This document shows positions 1 through 11,624 of a stretch of 64,000 nucleotides of DNA, in pieces; the first letter of the stretch is position 1; every line of letters starts with the position of its first letter. The stretch spans positions 14,741,463 to 14,805,462 of the forward strand of contig NC_058137.1 of NCBI RefSeq assembly GCF_011075055.1, written 5' to 3'. The notes beneath the pieces were generated by a model. It ran no database searches. It worked only from the letters and a program-made list of their open reading frames with translations, and was not told the DNA's origin. The position numbers and the translations under genes were made by a program. Source of the DNA: Mangifera indica. Its lineage: Eukaryota > Streptophyta > Magnoliopsida > Sapindales > Anacardiaceae.

Positions 1-124
1 GATCTTTGTTCCTAATCAAATTAAGTAGAAACTATTCTTTTTGTATGCATATAAATGTTATGTATTTAGAAATGATAGTCACATATGAAAATTTTAGTTT
101 TGGTAAGTTATATAATATTTTATA

Positions 125-750
125 CATATTTTCTATTGAACCCAAATATTTATACAAATGTTTTCGTAACTTATATAAATATTTCATTTTGTTTGTATAT
201 AAATACTTTTGTAAGTTATATAAATATTTCGTTTTGTGTATATACAAATGTTTTTGTGAACTATATAAATAGTTCGTTTTGTTTATATATAAATTCGCAA
301 GTTATATGAATATTTCAATTTTGTATATATAAATATTTTTATAAGTTATATGAATAATTCATTTTGTTTATATATAAATGTTTTCGTAAATTACATAAAT
401 ATTTTATTTTGTTTATATACAAATGTTTTTGCCAAGGAAAAAAATATTTTTATAAACATTTTTTTTAAACCAAAAGATTTATATAGATATTTTTGTAAGT
501 TATATAAATATGTTGTTTTATGTATACATAAAGGTTTTCGTAAATTATAATATATTTTCGTAAACATTTCTTTTAAACTAAAAATTTATATAAATATTTT
601 CGTAAGTTATATAAATATTTTATTTGGGTACAAGTGTTTTTGAAAGTTATATAATATAAATATTTCATTTTGTTTATATGAAATGACTTTTGTAAGATAT
701 AAAATATTTCTATACACTTTTTTGTTTTACCCAAATTTTATTTATTTAGA
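125..750. repeat. 45-bp AT-rich tandem repeat array
   Basis: Roughly a dozen head-to-tail copies of a 45-bp unit are visible. The anchor TATATAAAT recurs at 172, 217 and 262, exactly 45 bp apart, with later copies differing by a few bases. Each unit alternates a TATATAAATATTTC-like half and a TATAAATGTTTTCGTAA-like half. The copies after about 540 are more degraded and contain indels. Apparent reading frames here are by-products of the repeat, because their peptides simply repeat Tyr-Ile-Asn and Phe-Cys-Leu-Tyr patterns. This looks like a minisatellite or satellite fragment; its full extent may start before the window. Confidence 0.85.
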
Positions 751-945
751 CATTGATTTACAAATTTATTTTAGTACTAATTGGAGTAAAATTACTTATA
801 GCGCATTCATTATATGAAACTTTGTATGTATATGGTTTTTGACTCATTGTCTAGTCTCTAAATATTTGTTCTGAATTCTGAAACTATGTCCAATTGGAAT
901 ATTTGTTCTGTTATGCATACTTTTGAATTTTGGCCATGGCACCAG

Positions 946-1046
946 GATTACAGGTGACATCTGATTCTGAAATTCTGGTTAGATTAGTAGGATTATAGGT
1001 AACATCTCATTTTGAAATTCTGATCGAGTCACTGGGAATACAAGTG
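946..1046. repeat. Short tandem repeat, 45-bp unit, about 2.3 copies
   Basis: Copies begin at GGATTACAGGTGACATCT and GGATTATAGGTAACATCT, followed by a partial copy at GGGAATACAAGTGATAG. Each is joined by a TCTGAAATTCTG-like core. The unit sequence is unrelated to the 1-750 array although the period is the same. It lies in DNA that probably belongs to a decayed LTR ending near 1570. Confidence 0.6.
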
Positions 1047-1570
1047 ATAGTACATGACATGAGTCTGAAAATTTTTTTTTATTTGAGATTGATATATTTT
1101 ATTTCTTTACTCGATATTGATATATGATTCTTTTGTACTTAAGATTTATGTATGATAGTTTTTACTTGAGATTGATATATGAAAAGCTCAGACATATTTT
1201 AGTATTTATATATTATTTTATATGTCTAAATAGTTGATTTCATTTGACCCTTTTTGTCAATATTCGAATTAAATGCTTTTGCACGTATATTTTTGTTTAG
1301 TTTTTGCTTTTTTTTTTTGTTTATATATTAGATTTTGATATGGAGTGTGAGTAAGTATTTAACAATTGAGGAATAAGGCGTAAAAAGGGATTGATTGAGG
1401 AGATTAAAAAAAAAAATTGTATCTATTTAAGTGTATGTTTTTCTATTAAAGACAATTATTTTTATTATAACGTTTTGAGGTTTTAAAAAGAAAAATGTGT
1501 ATGCATGACTTTATTTGGTTAGGGAATTTCTAAATTATGTTGTATGTTTATGTAGTTTTGGGGTGTTACA
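1047..1570 (+). mobile_element. Probable end of a decayed gypsy LTR
   Basis: No gene is visible here. The stretch is T-rich and ends in GGGGTGTTACAG, a typical 3' end of chromovirus-type gypsy LTRs in plants. Similar ends occur at about 19220 (GGGGTATTAC) and 26326 (GGAGTGTTACA). A gypsy polyprotein relic follows immediately. The 5' end cannot be placed from sequence alone. Confidence 0.35.
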
Positions 1571-1720
1571 GTACCACTTGGGCAAAGCAAATGTAGTAGT
1601 AGATGCCCTCAGTAGAAAGGTGTTTTTACCACAATTGATAGTTTAGAGAAATATTCAGTTAGATCTTACTCGAGAGCAAATTGAGTTTGTGATTGGATTT
1701 TAGCCAAACTAAAGATTAAA
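1571..1720 (+). pseudogene. Ty3/gypsy pol relic (RNase H/integrase junction)
   Basis: One frame reads YHLGKANVVVDALSRK, the highly conserved end of the gypsy RNase H region (family form: Y-x-P-G-K-x-N-V-V-A-D-A-L-S-R). It continues for about 40 residues before stops. Only about 150 bp of a normally 4-kb pol gene remains. It is cut off at the long LTR that begins at 1777, so later insertion or deletion removed the rest. Confidence 0.75.
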
Positions 1721-1776
1721 TTCACATGGTGGAAAAGATTAGGACAACTTAGTTAGAGGATGACTGGTGTAGACAG

Positions 1777-2031
1777 TGTTAGGGTAGGTGTCCTAGAGTA
1801 AATTGAATTTCCCATTTATGGATGTAATTTTTATATCAATAATTAATAAAAGAATTAGTTGTTATTATATTCATATGTCGTTTATTTATATAATAATATG
1901 AATAACATGTCTTTAGAAAGATGGAATTGTGATGAGAGAATCAGACGATTGATCAAGAGAATCTTACGTACACATTAAGTGACCATTCTATAAATGTTTG
2001 TAATCTCGACATTGCAATCAATAAGGGCATG
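1777..2031 (+). mobile_element. 5' part of a long LTR, plus orientation
   Basis: It begins TGTTAGGGTAGGTGTCCTAG, and about 250 bp matches the reverse complement of the end of the LTR copies ending at 3939 and 11058. The shared landmarks, in order, are GGATGTAATTTT, ATTAATAAA, GAATAACAT, TCTTACGTA/TCTTATGTA, GACCATTCTA and CAATAAGGGCAT. The copy breaks at 2031, where an opposite-strand LTR starts. Its likely continuation is found at about 3952-4420, so the plus-strand LTR appears to be split by the minus-strand one. Confidence 0.65.
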
Positions 2032-3939
2032 TGCATAGATTTTTAACCCGCAGCACAATAGAATTAAAAATTTTAAAAATATACAAAAGATCATAAAACC
2101 CATCCAGAATACCCGTTTTAATGCATAAAGTCATGAACATGTTAAATACACATAGGGTGTTTAGAAATTATACTTACGTTATTGGCTCTTCCAAGATTTC
2201 ACATGGCTACATAAAGATTACTATCCAACCCTTTTGAGGCGACGACTTGGTACCCACGCAGAGCACTTATGAGAGGCAATCCAAAGAAAAGGCTGTTATG
2301 GCTTTTGTCGACTAGATCTTGGAAATTAGATCACAGTAATGGAAGTTTATGTCAACAAAATTCTAGGCGTAGTGATACGTGTTTAGGATGTATGTGTGTT
2401 TTATTTTTTTGTTAAAAAATTTGATTTAAACTAGACACTTTTATTTATAAAGTGTGCATGAATCCTAAGTTACTTAGGACTCTAACTACTTAGGTGATAA
2501 TGTGTTCAAGAGTTCTTATTAAATTAAGAGTATTAATTTATCGAAAGTTTTAAAGCATAAAAATGCCAATTAAATTAGGATTCCAACTCAACCTAAACTT
2601 TCTATCAAACAAGGACTTTAAATTTGTTGAAAGTTTTAATACATAAGAATCTTAATTCAATTAGGATTTCAACTCAACCTAAACTTTCTATTAAATAACG
2701 ATATTGAAGAATCTTTGTTTAATTGAAAAACCTTACCCGCCAATTAACTTAGCTAGTTGACTCACATCCATAATTTGGCTTTGCTCAGTTAGACTTTTAA
2801 GTTGGTCTAGCTGAAACCACACAGTGCATTTGCCTGATGCCATGTGGCACCATGCACACCAAATAATTTCAATCAAAATACATAATTTATTTATTTCTTT
2901 TTATGATATTAGGATTGTCGTCAAATGATCCTTGCCTCTTAGTTTGTATCAATCCCTTAATGTGTGTGACCTATAAACTTTCTATCAAATCGATAGTGTC
3001 TAAATTCGGATCGAATTTAAACATAGACGAAGATTAGCTTCTAGTAAAGTGTCGTGGTCACCCGAATAATAAAGTGTTAATGAACATCTCTATGAGCTTT
3101 TACAACATCATAGTTATGTGTAATTCAATCATTTTGTTAATCGATATCTCTCAAGGCTGAGACATAGCAGTGTGTCTATCTCAGTAGTTCTTTGATATTA
3201 GCTGATACATATTAATGATTTACATGGATTAGGCTACAACCTCATACCATTGTGACCACAGATTCAAATAATCATGACTATTTTTCAACATTCGTATATA
3301 AGATATCTTTTCTTATGCTCAGGAGTGACGAATCCTTTATTGATCAACCATAGCCTCTATATATCTTATGATATGGTTGTTCATTACCTTTATGATGCCA
3401 CTATTACGATGATATATTGGATAATGTCAAACCATACTGATTTTTACACGAGATAGTCTAGTAACCTTAAGTCAAAGGATCACATGCATATATAGTGTTC
3501 AGAGGATTTGTTCCATAGACACTAGAACACCCATCTATATAGATATCCTCTTATAGGGTCAGTCTGATGAACATGACTATAACATATACCCATATATTGC
3601 ACCAAACTATCAACAAATAGCTTCAACATGTAAGAATTGTCGTCACCTTTTAATAGGGTCACTCAATATTATGACAATCCCTTCACCATTATATGTGCCC
3701 TTGGTCACTATAATGTTGAGATTATAAACATTTCTAGAATGACCATCTAATGTATGCATAGAGTTTTCACGATTAGTTATCGATCCCCTTATCATAATTC
3801 TACCATTCTAAAGATATCTTATTTGCACAATCATATAATAGACAAACATATAAATTTAATATTTTATTAATTAATGAAGTAAATTATAATTACAATTACA
3901 GACGTCAAATCAATTAGCTTTATAGCATCTACCCTAACA
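2032..3939 (-). mobile_element. Long LTR (about 1.9 kb), minus orientation
   Basis: Read on the minus strand it starts TGTTAGGGTAGATGC at 3939 and ends near TATGCA at 2032, consistent with TG...CA LTR ends. It aligns over most of its length with 9424-11058. Shared blocks include the region around 2935-3130 versus 10090-10290 and 2130-2310 versus 9530-9710. It contains no polyprotein sequence. An 85-bp direct duplication lies inside it (2544-2628 and 2629-2705). The family resembles long LTRs of plant copia elements, but that assignment is inferred. No 5-bp target duplication is obvious at the boundaries. Confidence 0.6.
2544..2705. repeat. 85-bp tandem duplication inside the long LTR
   Basis: GAAAGTTTTAAAGCATAA at 2544 and GAAAGTTTTAATACATAA at 2629 each lead into a block containing TTAGGATT, CAACTCAACCTAAACTTTCTAT. 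The two blocks are clearly homologous but diverged. They are absent from the related LTR at 9424-11058, which explains part of the length difference between the two. Confidence 0.65.
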
Positions 3940-3951
3940 ATAATATATATA

Positions 3952-4420
3952 TTGCATGGCACAACTTGACAAAATATTGTCCAACTGTGTAAGACATAAA
4001 ATCATGCCAAGTGGCATAATTTATATGCCACCTGTGAATGGTTTGAAACATGTTGACTATGCATGTTTACATGCCAGCCGTGTATATGTGTTGAAGGTGT
4101 CAAGTTTGGATGAAATCCTTGCTACACTTGGGCACCTGCACATATAAAAGCATGCATCGAATTACAACTGAAATATAACGCGTATTTACAAAAACCTTAG
4201 CCACAAGTTTTGGCTTTTTCTCTTTCTTTCATGAACACTATTAATCCTATAAATAAACCTTAATAGCCTTCTCCCTGGATTGTCTCTTACGCATTCATGC
4301 TTCACATGGATACCAATGTGCTACCTCTCGAGGGTTGGATAATGTTCAATTTTAAGCCATGTGAAGATTTGGAGGAGCCACCAGCAAAGGTATAAACCTA
4401 AAACATTTGTGTCTTAACCT
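3952..4420 (+). mobile_element. 3' part of the split long LTR, plus orientation
   Basis: This block matches the reverse complement of 9600-9990, sharing GAAGGTGTCAAGTTTGG and the GCCACC...TATGTGTTGAAGG stretch. The block at 4230-4410 is also an inverted match to 2180-2300. CACATATAAAAG at about 4139 is a plausible TATA box for the element. The short reading frame at 3956-4147 is part of the LTR, not a host gene: the minus frame at 9700-9885 is its homologue. Together with 1777-2031 this forms one LTR interrupted by 2032-3939. Confidence 0.55.
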
Positions 4421-5620
4421 CAAGAGACATGGGTTGACAAAAAGATCTTATTATACATAATCGTAGAGTTGATAAGGCTTATAATTGTTCACTAACACTT
4501 TGTTGTTTGACTAGTCATGATACCTTACTAAAGTCAATCTTGGTTTTAGTCTAAATTCAAATTTTGAGCTTAACAGAAAGTTTATGGGTCATACACATGA
4601 AGGATTTGATCAAATTTTAGAGGCATATGATTATTCGAGTTAGATCTTTTGTGGATTTTGGATAGAAAGTCTTAAGTCTTGAAATGGTTTTTAGGCCCAA
4701 AGTGTGTTTTATGACACTTAGTGACCAAAGTGTAATAATCTTGAAGTGTTTGGGGTGTTTGCCAGAATGCATGGGGCTAGATTTATCTTATTGGATCAAG
4801 AAAGCCTAACCTAAGTTTTCCAATGACATACGACCATATATGGCAACACGTATGGTGTACTTGGTAGTGGATAAGGATTTTGTTATTCTTATCCATACCT
4901 AAGATTTTGTTCAATCACAAAAGTCACAGTATATGAGAATCAAAGGCCTATTCCTATACAATGCAACATATATAAGTGTATGTGTTGGTTTTAAAGGCGT
5001 ACGTGTTGGTTTTAAGGGCAAATACTCATACTTTGCAACATTTACGGATATACATCATATTTTGGAAGGTGTAAACTTGTACTTCGCACCACGTACTAGG
5101 GTATGTGGTGTTCTCCTATATACATATTACATTATCATGTGTGAAATTCAATCCAGCTATCCATTAAGTTCTAATAGACACTAAAATGCAATTTTGACCT
5201 CTATTTCTGTTCATGCTTCATGTGGATACCAGGGTTTCAAGCTCATGCTTGGTCTAATAGCAAACTCATCTTATCTCATCTCACTATCAACACGAAAGAG
5301 TTTCTACATAGGTATGAATTCGATAAACACCCTATATGTGTTTATGCATGTTTATGAATTAATCTAATATAATGACAATCTAAAAAGGTGATTGTATTTT
5401 GTCTTATTAATTTAAAAAATTTTTTAATTAAATATTCTGCAATCGAAAAGCCACAAATTCCCTACATTATGTCAATCAATTTTTAGGCTAACAAAGTATT
5501 AACACCCTGGTCATGTGAGGAATCTAATCATAATCCTTCACTTTCCATGTATGCATAATTATGAGCTACAAACTATTAAAAATTCTTAGATAGACCTTAT
5601 CATAGGTATATGCATTAAAC
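4421..5620. other. Non-coding, decayed repeat DNA
   Basis: I see no coding potential. Around 4830-5110 there are repeated phrases built on TATGG/CGTATG and GTACGTGTTGGTTTTA. They recall the degraded CGTATGGG-type repeats found in long plant gypsy LTRs. The assignment is tentative. Confidence 0.4.
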
Positions 5621-6249
5621 ATCTTTTATTTTTTTTGGCTAAGTAAGATTGCATAAAGGGAAAAAAAAAGTTGGCTAAGGTGGCCTAAACAATCTAAGCT
5701 TGTCTACACCACCAATAGTAAAGACAATGAAAGACTAAAGTAAACCATTATACCATAGGACAAACCCTTAGGTTAAAACCAGTATGAAAGTATTACTCTC
5801 TTGAAAAGCTATCAAAAGCAAACCAAAGATAAGGTTCAAGGAAAAGTAATCCAAATGAAGAGGAAGCTAACACATAAAGCAAACCAAAGCAACAAATAAG
5901 CAAACTAGCAAGAGAAGCAAAAAAGCCTAGAAGAACCAGCCCTCAAATAAACAGAACTAGTAGAACATTTAAGTAGATAAGAGAAGACCTTTTCATATGG
6001 CAACCCAGGAGAAGACAAACACAACAAGCAAACTCAAAATCAAAGTTGGGAAAAGAAGAGGTAGAGCCAGAAATAACTAAAAACAAAACTCAAACAAAGA
6101 AACCTATAAAACTGAGAAGAAAGACAGAAATGCAATCAAGAGATAATTGACGTAAAAGGCTAACTGCTAAAGTTAGAGAATGTAGCAAACTTGAACAAAT
6201 AACCTACAAAAAAGCACACTGTTAGGGAAAAACATAACACCTCTTCTCC

Positions 6250-6537
6250 TAACAAAGGCAGAAGTATTAGAAACTAACAAAAATGTAATTCAATTGGGAG
6301 GAACCACTAATGCATTAAAGGAAACTGTATCTTTATTCCACCATATCCAAACTCTCATTCTCTCATGGTCTCAAATGTCACTGAACTTATCTTTTATCTT
6401 AATAATATTATCTCCATTAACTCTGTCTCTAAGAGACCAAAGCTATCCAAATTTAACTCCAAAGCCTATTTGTAAACATCTTTTTGTTTTAGAGGAGAAT
6501 AAATTCCTCTTATGTTCCAACATCCAAGATTAAACAT
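6250..6537 (-). pseudogene. LINE ORF2 amino-terminal relic (endonuclease start)
   Basis: The minus-strand frame starting at 6537 reads MFNLGCWNIRGI then SPLKQKDV. This is the conserved opening of the apurinic-like endonuclease domain of plant LINE ORF2 proteins (family form: W-N-x-R-G-L-N-x-P-x-K). LLETEL follows at the position where the family has the LLET-K/R motif. Several stops interrupt it, and the frame fades by about 6250. No reverse transcriptase follows. Confidence 0.7.
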
Positions 6538-7269
6538 AATATAGAGAAAGAGATAATGGGGTACTCGATCCGACCAAATTCTTTGCTTTCTTTTTATTCT
6601 TCTTACTTTTTTTATTTTTCAAGAGTTCCACTTCAACGACTATAACAAGCTTTCTGAATTAGAGAATACTTAAAGAAATAGAGTCTATAATGATATTTAC
6701 AAGATTACTATATCTTTTAGAGCTTGTTTTGCTAACGTTGGTAGAAGAATTCAAAACTATAGACATATCAAAAGGGTCTACAACTGCTAAATCTTTGGGG
6801 AGGTTTTTGATACTTTCTTTGATAATCTTGGCTAGCTTAACAGTAGGAGATGCAAAATTTTAGAGAAGTCATCTCTTACTCTTGCTTTGTAGTTGCCTTA
6901 ATGTTATCCACATCAATAATAACTTTCATATCCTTCTTTTCTCTTCTTTTTAACTTTTATAAATAAGTTATTTTTCATCTCTAGAGTTGCAAAACCAGAG
7001 CCACTAGAAGACTCAACCTTATTTGTTCATTCCTACACTACACTATTTAATTTCTCGAGACCTCAATCACTGTTGCTCTGCCTTTTCTCAATCACTCTTT
7101 TTCCTTTCACTACTTTTATCCAAGCTTGAAAGGTTAAAGTTGGATTAGAGTTTTTCCCTTTTGTAGATTCACCTTTTTCATTATCCAAAATTTTCCTATT
7201 CAGTTTACTCAAGCAATGGTTACTTAAGTCTAAACTTACTATAATATTGGCAAAATTTTAGCTTTCATT

Positions 7270-7830
7270 AGTACTCAACCTTTACCACCAAGGTTTCTCC
7301 ATTCAATATAATAAGATTGAATTCATCTAGAAATCCCACTACTGAGTTGAATTCAATGTAGATCCTACCAAAACCAATCTTAGAAACATCTTCAGTAACC
7401 TTGTCCATATAGAAAAGCTTTCTAAGAACACTTGCAACATAGCTTATTTCTTTTACAATCCACAGTTTTAAAGGGATCCCAAAAAGCTAAACCTATAAGG
7501 GATTCTGGTGAGGGAATACTACTTTAAGCTCAGCTTAATTATCCATTTCTTCAACATAAAAGGTCTACCACCTATAATCCATAAGCCTTCTTCCAAAATC
7601 TCATCTATCTTTAAAGTTCAAGAGAAAGCAACCATGCCTGTTGGCTAAGAGATTTACTTTACCATATTTATGTTTGTTGGCATCGAAGAAATCATTTACA
7701 TATGAACAAGGCAATTTGGACTTAACAAAGTATCTCACCAACCAGTTTTCCCACCAACTTGTATCGAGATTAGCAATATCATTAGGTGGCTCCATAACCA
7801 TCTGCCTAAAATTATCTGTTTTCAAAACAT
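7270..7830 (-). pseudogene. LINE ORF1 relic with DUF4283 domain
   Basis: The longest open piece (7825-7601) contains WWENWLVRYFV, NDFFDANKHKYGKV and ANRHGCFLLNFKD. It runs into EGLWIIGGRPF in the next stretch. This matches the DUF4283 (gag-like) domain of plant LINE ORF1: conserved GYF/RYF, a mid-domain aromatic F-x-F/L and the G-P-W/GRPF turn. NGETLVVKVEY near 7300-7270 is the usual end of the domain. A degenerate CCHC knuckle may follow near 7250. Frameshifts and stops make it non-functional. Confidence 0.7.
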
Positions 7831-8650
7831 AATAACTAAAAAGACTTTTAGCTTTGCTACTTGAGAAAAGAGATCTGCAATTAGCCTTTGTTGAAGCACC
7901 AAGAAAACTAGAACCATTGCTCGCTACAACCTAAACATCGTTATGATCTATTCCAGAGCCTATGGAATATTACAACGAAAATAATCCAGAGATAAAGTAG
8001 CCACAAAGATAGAAACACAAATAAAATTGCATGCAAGTACAACAAACAAAACTTCAAATGTTTTATCACCCAAAGCCAACCTATTTCCTACTCTACAAGT
8101 AAACCATACTAGAAAAAAGCCCTTTAACCTTCCAACCCAAAACTTCATGATCTTACCACAACCCAAGACTAATAAAAAAAACCTAAAATGTCAACTTAAT
8201 AGAGAAAACCAACTTAGCACCCTTAACTAAGCATAGTAAGCTAACAAAAGACCAGCAAACAACATATAAAAAATTGCAGTAGCTTACACCTTGTACTAAA
8301 CTTTGATTACAAAAAGCCTCTTCTCAAGTAGAACCCTAATTCAAATCAAAAACTTTAAATCTTCATGTACCAAGGAGCAACTATTAGAAACACACTAACA
8401 AGAAGCACTCTACACACTAGAGATACCTTTGAAGGCTATTGTACCCTACCTAGACACGAGAAAAAAACAAAAAGACAAACAAACATAGTAGGAAAACTTA
8501 AGACATGACTTAAAAAATGAGAAACCAATTGCACAAGAGGTAGAATAGATGACAAGAACAGAACAAACTTCAGACCAAAAACCAGAAAGGTCTTTGATAG
8601 AACAAATTGGCACTAGAAAAGCCACTAACCACATAGGAAGACACACTCAA

Positions 8651-9423
8651 AATTTCTATTGTAAAGTTAAAACAAGTAAATTTTTTTTTCAACCTAGTGT
8701 ATGTTTCAAAATAATGATATATGTAAAACATCTCGTTGACTATATGAGAAACTAAAGTAGTACACCTCTTATTTACCATGCACACTTTAATATAAATGAG
8801 ATACTATCGCACCTTAGCACCGAGTTCACAATACATCTTATTTATTCAGTTTAACTTCTTTAGTTTGCCTAGGGTTTATTGATTCATGTTAGCAAAAATT
8901 AGTTTTTCTAAAATTTTGATTGTGATATGCATGTATTGTATAAGTAAAGTTGACTGCTAATACAAGTGTGCTATGTAAATATCTTAACCTTATATGGTCG
9001 ATTTCTACCTGCATATCTAGGCTTAATTGCAAATGCCAATACAACTCTATATGGAATAATAACCTAATGTAATAAAAAAATTCACAACATTTAAATTGAA
9101 AAATGATTAAAACAAAAAATATATCTTAAAAATCTAAAATAAATATAAATTTTTAGTTCCAATTTAATCCCCCCTCTCCTACTTAGAATGGGACAATATT
9201 CTCATTGGACCTCAAATAAAAAAAGTTTAGAGTGACTCCCCTATTTTGTGATAATGTTTTACGTGCTACTTTGGTTATGATTAATTTGCCTTATGATATC
9301 AGTGCGATTTCGATTTTGTGCTCATATTGGTTCAATTCTTGCCATCAAACACCTAAGACCATATAGATAATGATAGTATATAGTCTAATAAAAATCCATA
9401 AAATAACATGAAGAACTAAGTAT
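8651..9423. other. Non-coding stretch
   Basis: AT-rich DNA without recognisable protein motifs or clear repeats. A small reading frame overlapping 8570-8785 is AT-rich noise at the LINE leader boundary. Confidence 0.4.
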
Positions 9424-11058
9424 TGGGTTTTTAGGGTGCTGATAACAGGCAACATAGCAAAATTTTAAAAATTTTCAAATCAAACCATCCCAAAAACCCT
9501 AACTAGGATGCTTATTTTATACATATGTTCATGAACATGCAAAACACATATATGGTGTTTTAGAATTTATACTTGTGTTGATGGTTCTTTCAAATCTTCA
9601 TGTGACTTGATATTGAATGTTATTAAACCCTCAAGAGGCAGCGCCTTGGTATCCGAGTAGAGCACAAACATAAGAGAGGCAATCCAGGTGAAGAGGTTGT
9701 TAAGGCTCTCCAATTAGAATTGTGTGTTCATAGGAGAAGGAGAGAAAAATAGAAAACTCATGACTAAGGTATTTTACCTTTTTAATTTTGTGTTCTTTAT
9801 TTATTTTAATGCATACATTATACACATGCAGGTGTCTGAGTATGGCAAGAGTTTCAACCAAACTTGACACCTTCAACATACACATACATGGGTGGCATTA
9901 CAAATGTACCGCTTGACATGTCTTTAAGTCTCATAAAGCTGGACAATCTTTTGTCTAGTCATGTCATACTTTCTATTTTCCATGGTGCTAACTAGCACCA
10001 TGCACTCCAAGTGTACCTTATCAAAGTGTGGTCAATTGGGTTCTTTAACCCAAATAGGCAAACCTAATTTTTCATTGAACACAGGATTATCACCAAATAA
10101 TCCCTATCTTTGGGTTCGAATCAACCACTATATGTGTGTGACCCATAAGTTTTTTATCGAATTGATAGTGTTTATATTTTGAGTGAATTCAAATATAGAC
10201 CAAGATTAACCTCTATTAAAACATCATGACCACTCGAATGATAGAGTATTAGTAAACATGTCTTAAGCTTTTACAACATCATAGTTACATAAAATTCAAT
10301 CCTTTTGTCAAACAATATCTCTCAAGATTAAAACATAGAAATGTATTTATCTTAGTAGTTCTTTGGTATGAACTGATATACTTTAATGATTAATATAGAT
10401 TAGGCTACAACCTTATCCCACTATGACCACAAATTCAAGTTGTCATAGATGCCATTCAGTATCCTTATTTGAGATATTTTCTTCTGTGCTTATGATATGG
10501 TCGATTATTACCTTTATCGTTATCTTAATTATGAAGGCACATTAGATAGTATCAAACTATACTGATCCTTACACAAGACATTTTAACAACCTTAAGTTAA
10601 AGAATCATATGCATCTATAATGTTTAAAGGATTTATTCCATAGATACTAGAGTAACCATCCATATGGATATCCTTTGGTCAGGTCAGTGTGATGAACATG
10701 TCTACAACGTGCACTCATATGTTATACCAAACTATCCATAATAACTTCGATAGTTGAGAACTATCTCTATTTTTGGTAAGGTCACTCAAATTTTATCATC
10801 ATTACATATACCCTTATTCATTGCAATGTTATGATTACATATATTTCTAGAATGACCATTTAATGCATACATAAGATTCTCACAATCAGTCGTTTGATCC
10901 CCTTGTTATAGTTATACCATTCTAAGGGTATGTTATTCATACAATCATATAAATAGCCAACATATGAATTGAATAATAGTCAATCCTTTAATTAATGATT
11001 AATATAAAATTACATCCACAAATACAAATTTGATTGGCTCTAGGGCACCTACTTAACA
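9424..11058 (-). mobile_element. Long LTR (about 1.6 kb), second copy, minus orientation
   Basis: On the minus strand it starts TGTTAAGTAGGTGCCCTAG at 11058 and ends CCTAAAAACCCA at 9424, so it has TG...CA ends. It aligns with 2032-3939 over most of its length. The pair share about 60-75% identity by eye, which indicates old insertions. No internal protein-coding region is attached on either side and no primer-binding site follows the 9424 end, so it behaves as a solo LTR. The flanks do not give a convincing 5-bp duplication. Confidence 0.55.
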
Positions 11059-11269
11059 TTAATATCTACATAAAGCCATCAAATACATGCCAAGACAAAA
11101 ATCACAATAAAATATCCAAACAACTATACCATCAAGATAATGAAAGCTACTTATAGGATTGATAAATTTACAAGATGTGTAAAATAAAATAAACAAACAA
11201 AAAAATGAAAAGATAGTTCAACGAGTAGATAAAAAAACAAGGGGAATCCACTCCCTAATCAATTAGTCC

Positions 11270-11612
11270 AAAAAGTACATCTATCATAAAAAGATAATTA
11301 TTTCCTAGAATTATAATTTCCTAGAATTTGGAATTAATTAATATTCCTAATTCTACTTAAACTATTGTCTTATTTTAATAGTTTTTCTACTCTAGTAGAA
11401 TTAGGAAATCTATTTTAATTAAGAGAGACACAAGCATATATAAAGGGCTAAAGTTTTTGTAGTCAATTCAATAAATCAATTCAAGTTATCAATAAAATTT
11501 AGTTTGAATTTTTCTTTAAGAATTGTTTTGCAAATTGCATTGAACGTTTGTTTATCCCTAAGCGTCCTTGTGAACAATATCACAATCTCATCAATGCTTG
11601 TCTTACGTTAGA
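11270..11612 (+). mobile_element. LTR 3' part with promoter-like TATA box
   Basis: CATATATAAAGGG at about 11433 is a good TATA box. It is followed by a stretch typical of the R-U5 part of a retrotransposon LTR and, at the end, by a primer-binding-site match. The LTR start could not be located. Inverted AGAATTAGGAA/TTCCTAATTCT pieces lie around 11340-11410. Confidence 0.5.
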
Positions 11613-11624
11613 TGGTATTAGAGC
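11613..11624 (+). promoter_or_regulatory. Primer-binding site (initiator tRNA-Met type)
   Basis: TGGTATTAGAGC differs at one position from TGGTATCAGAGC, the site complementary to the 3' end of plant initiator methionine tRNA used by copia and many gypsy elements. It marks the boundary between the LTR on its left and former internal sequence on its right. Confidence 0.65.

Larger units (their letters stand above)
5624..8650 (-). mobile_element. LINE (non-LTR) retrotransposon, internally deleted
   Basis: Read on the minus strand, the parts lie in the order of a plant L1-type LINE: a pyrimidine-rich leader (about 8650-7850), ORF1 with a DUF4283 domain (7830-7270), the start of ORF2 (6537-6250) and a 3' end. 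The 3' end finishes in an A-rich tail seen as a T-run at 5624-5636. Nearly all of ORF2, including reverse transcriptase, is missing between about 6250 and the 3' untranslated region. It is non-autonomous and dead. The 5' boundary is approximate. Confidence 0.7.

Noticed and set aside
6..550. Several 60-90 codon reading frames with repeating Tyr-Ile-Asn and Phe-Cys-Leu residues
   Set aside because: They are translations of the 45-bp tandem repeat, whose length is a multiple of three, so frames stay open by chance.
125..750. CRISPR-like array
   Set aside because: Repeats are contiguous with no unique spacers, diverged, and in a plant genome.
1777..3939. A single DNA transposon with 150-bp terminal inverted repeats TGTTAGGG...CCCTAACA
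   Set aside because: The right arm extends as one long LTR matching 9424-11058, and the left arm continues at about 3952, so two opposed LTRs explain it better. No target duplication was found.
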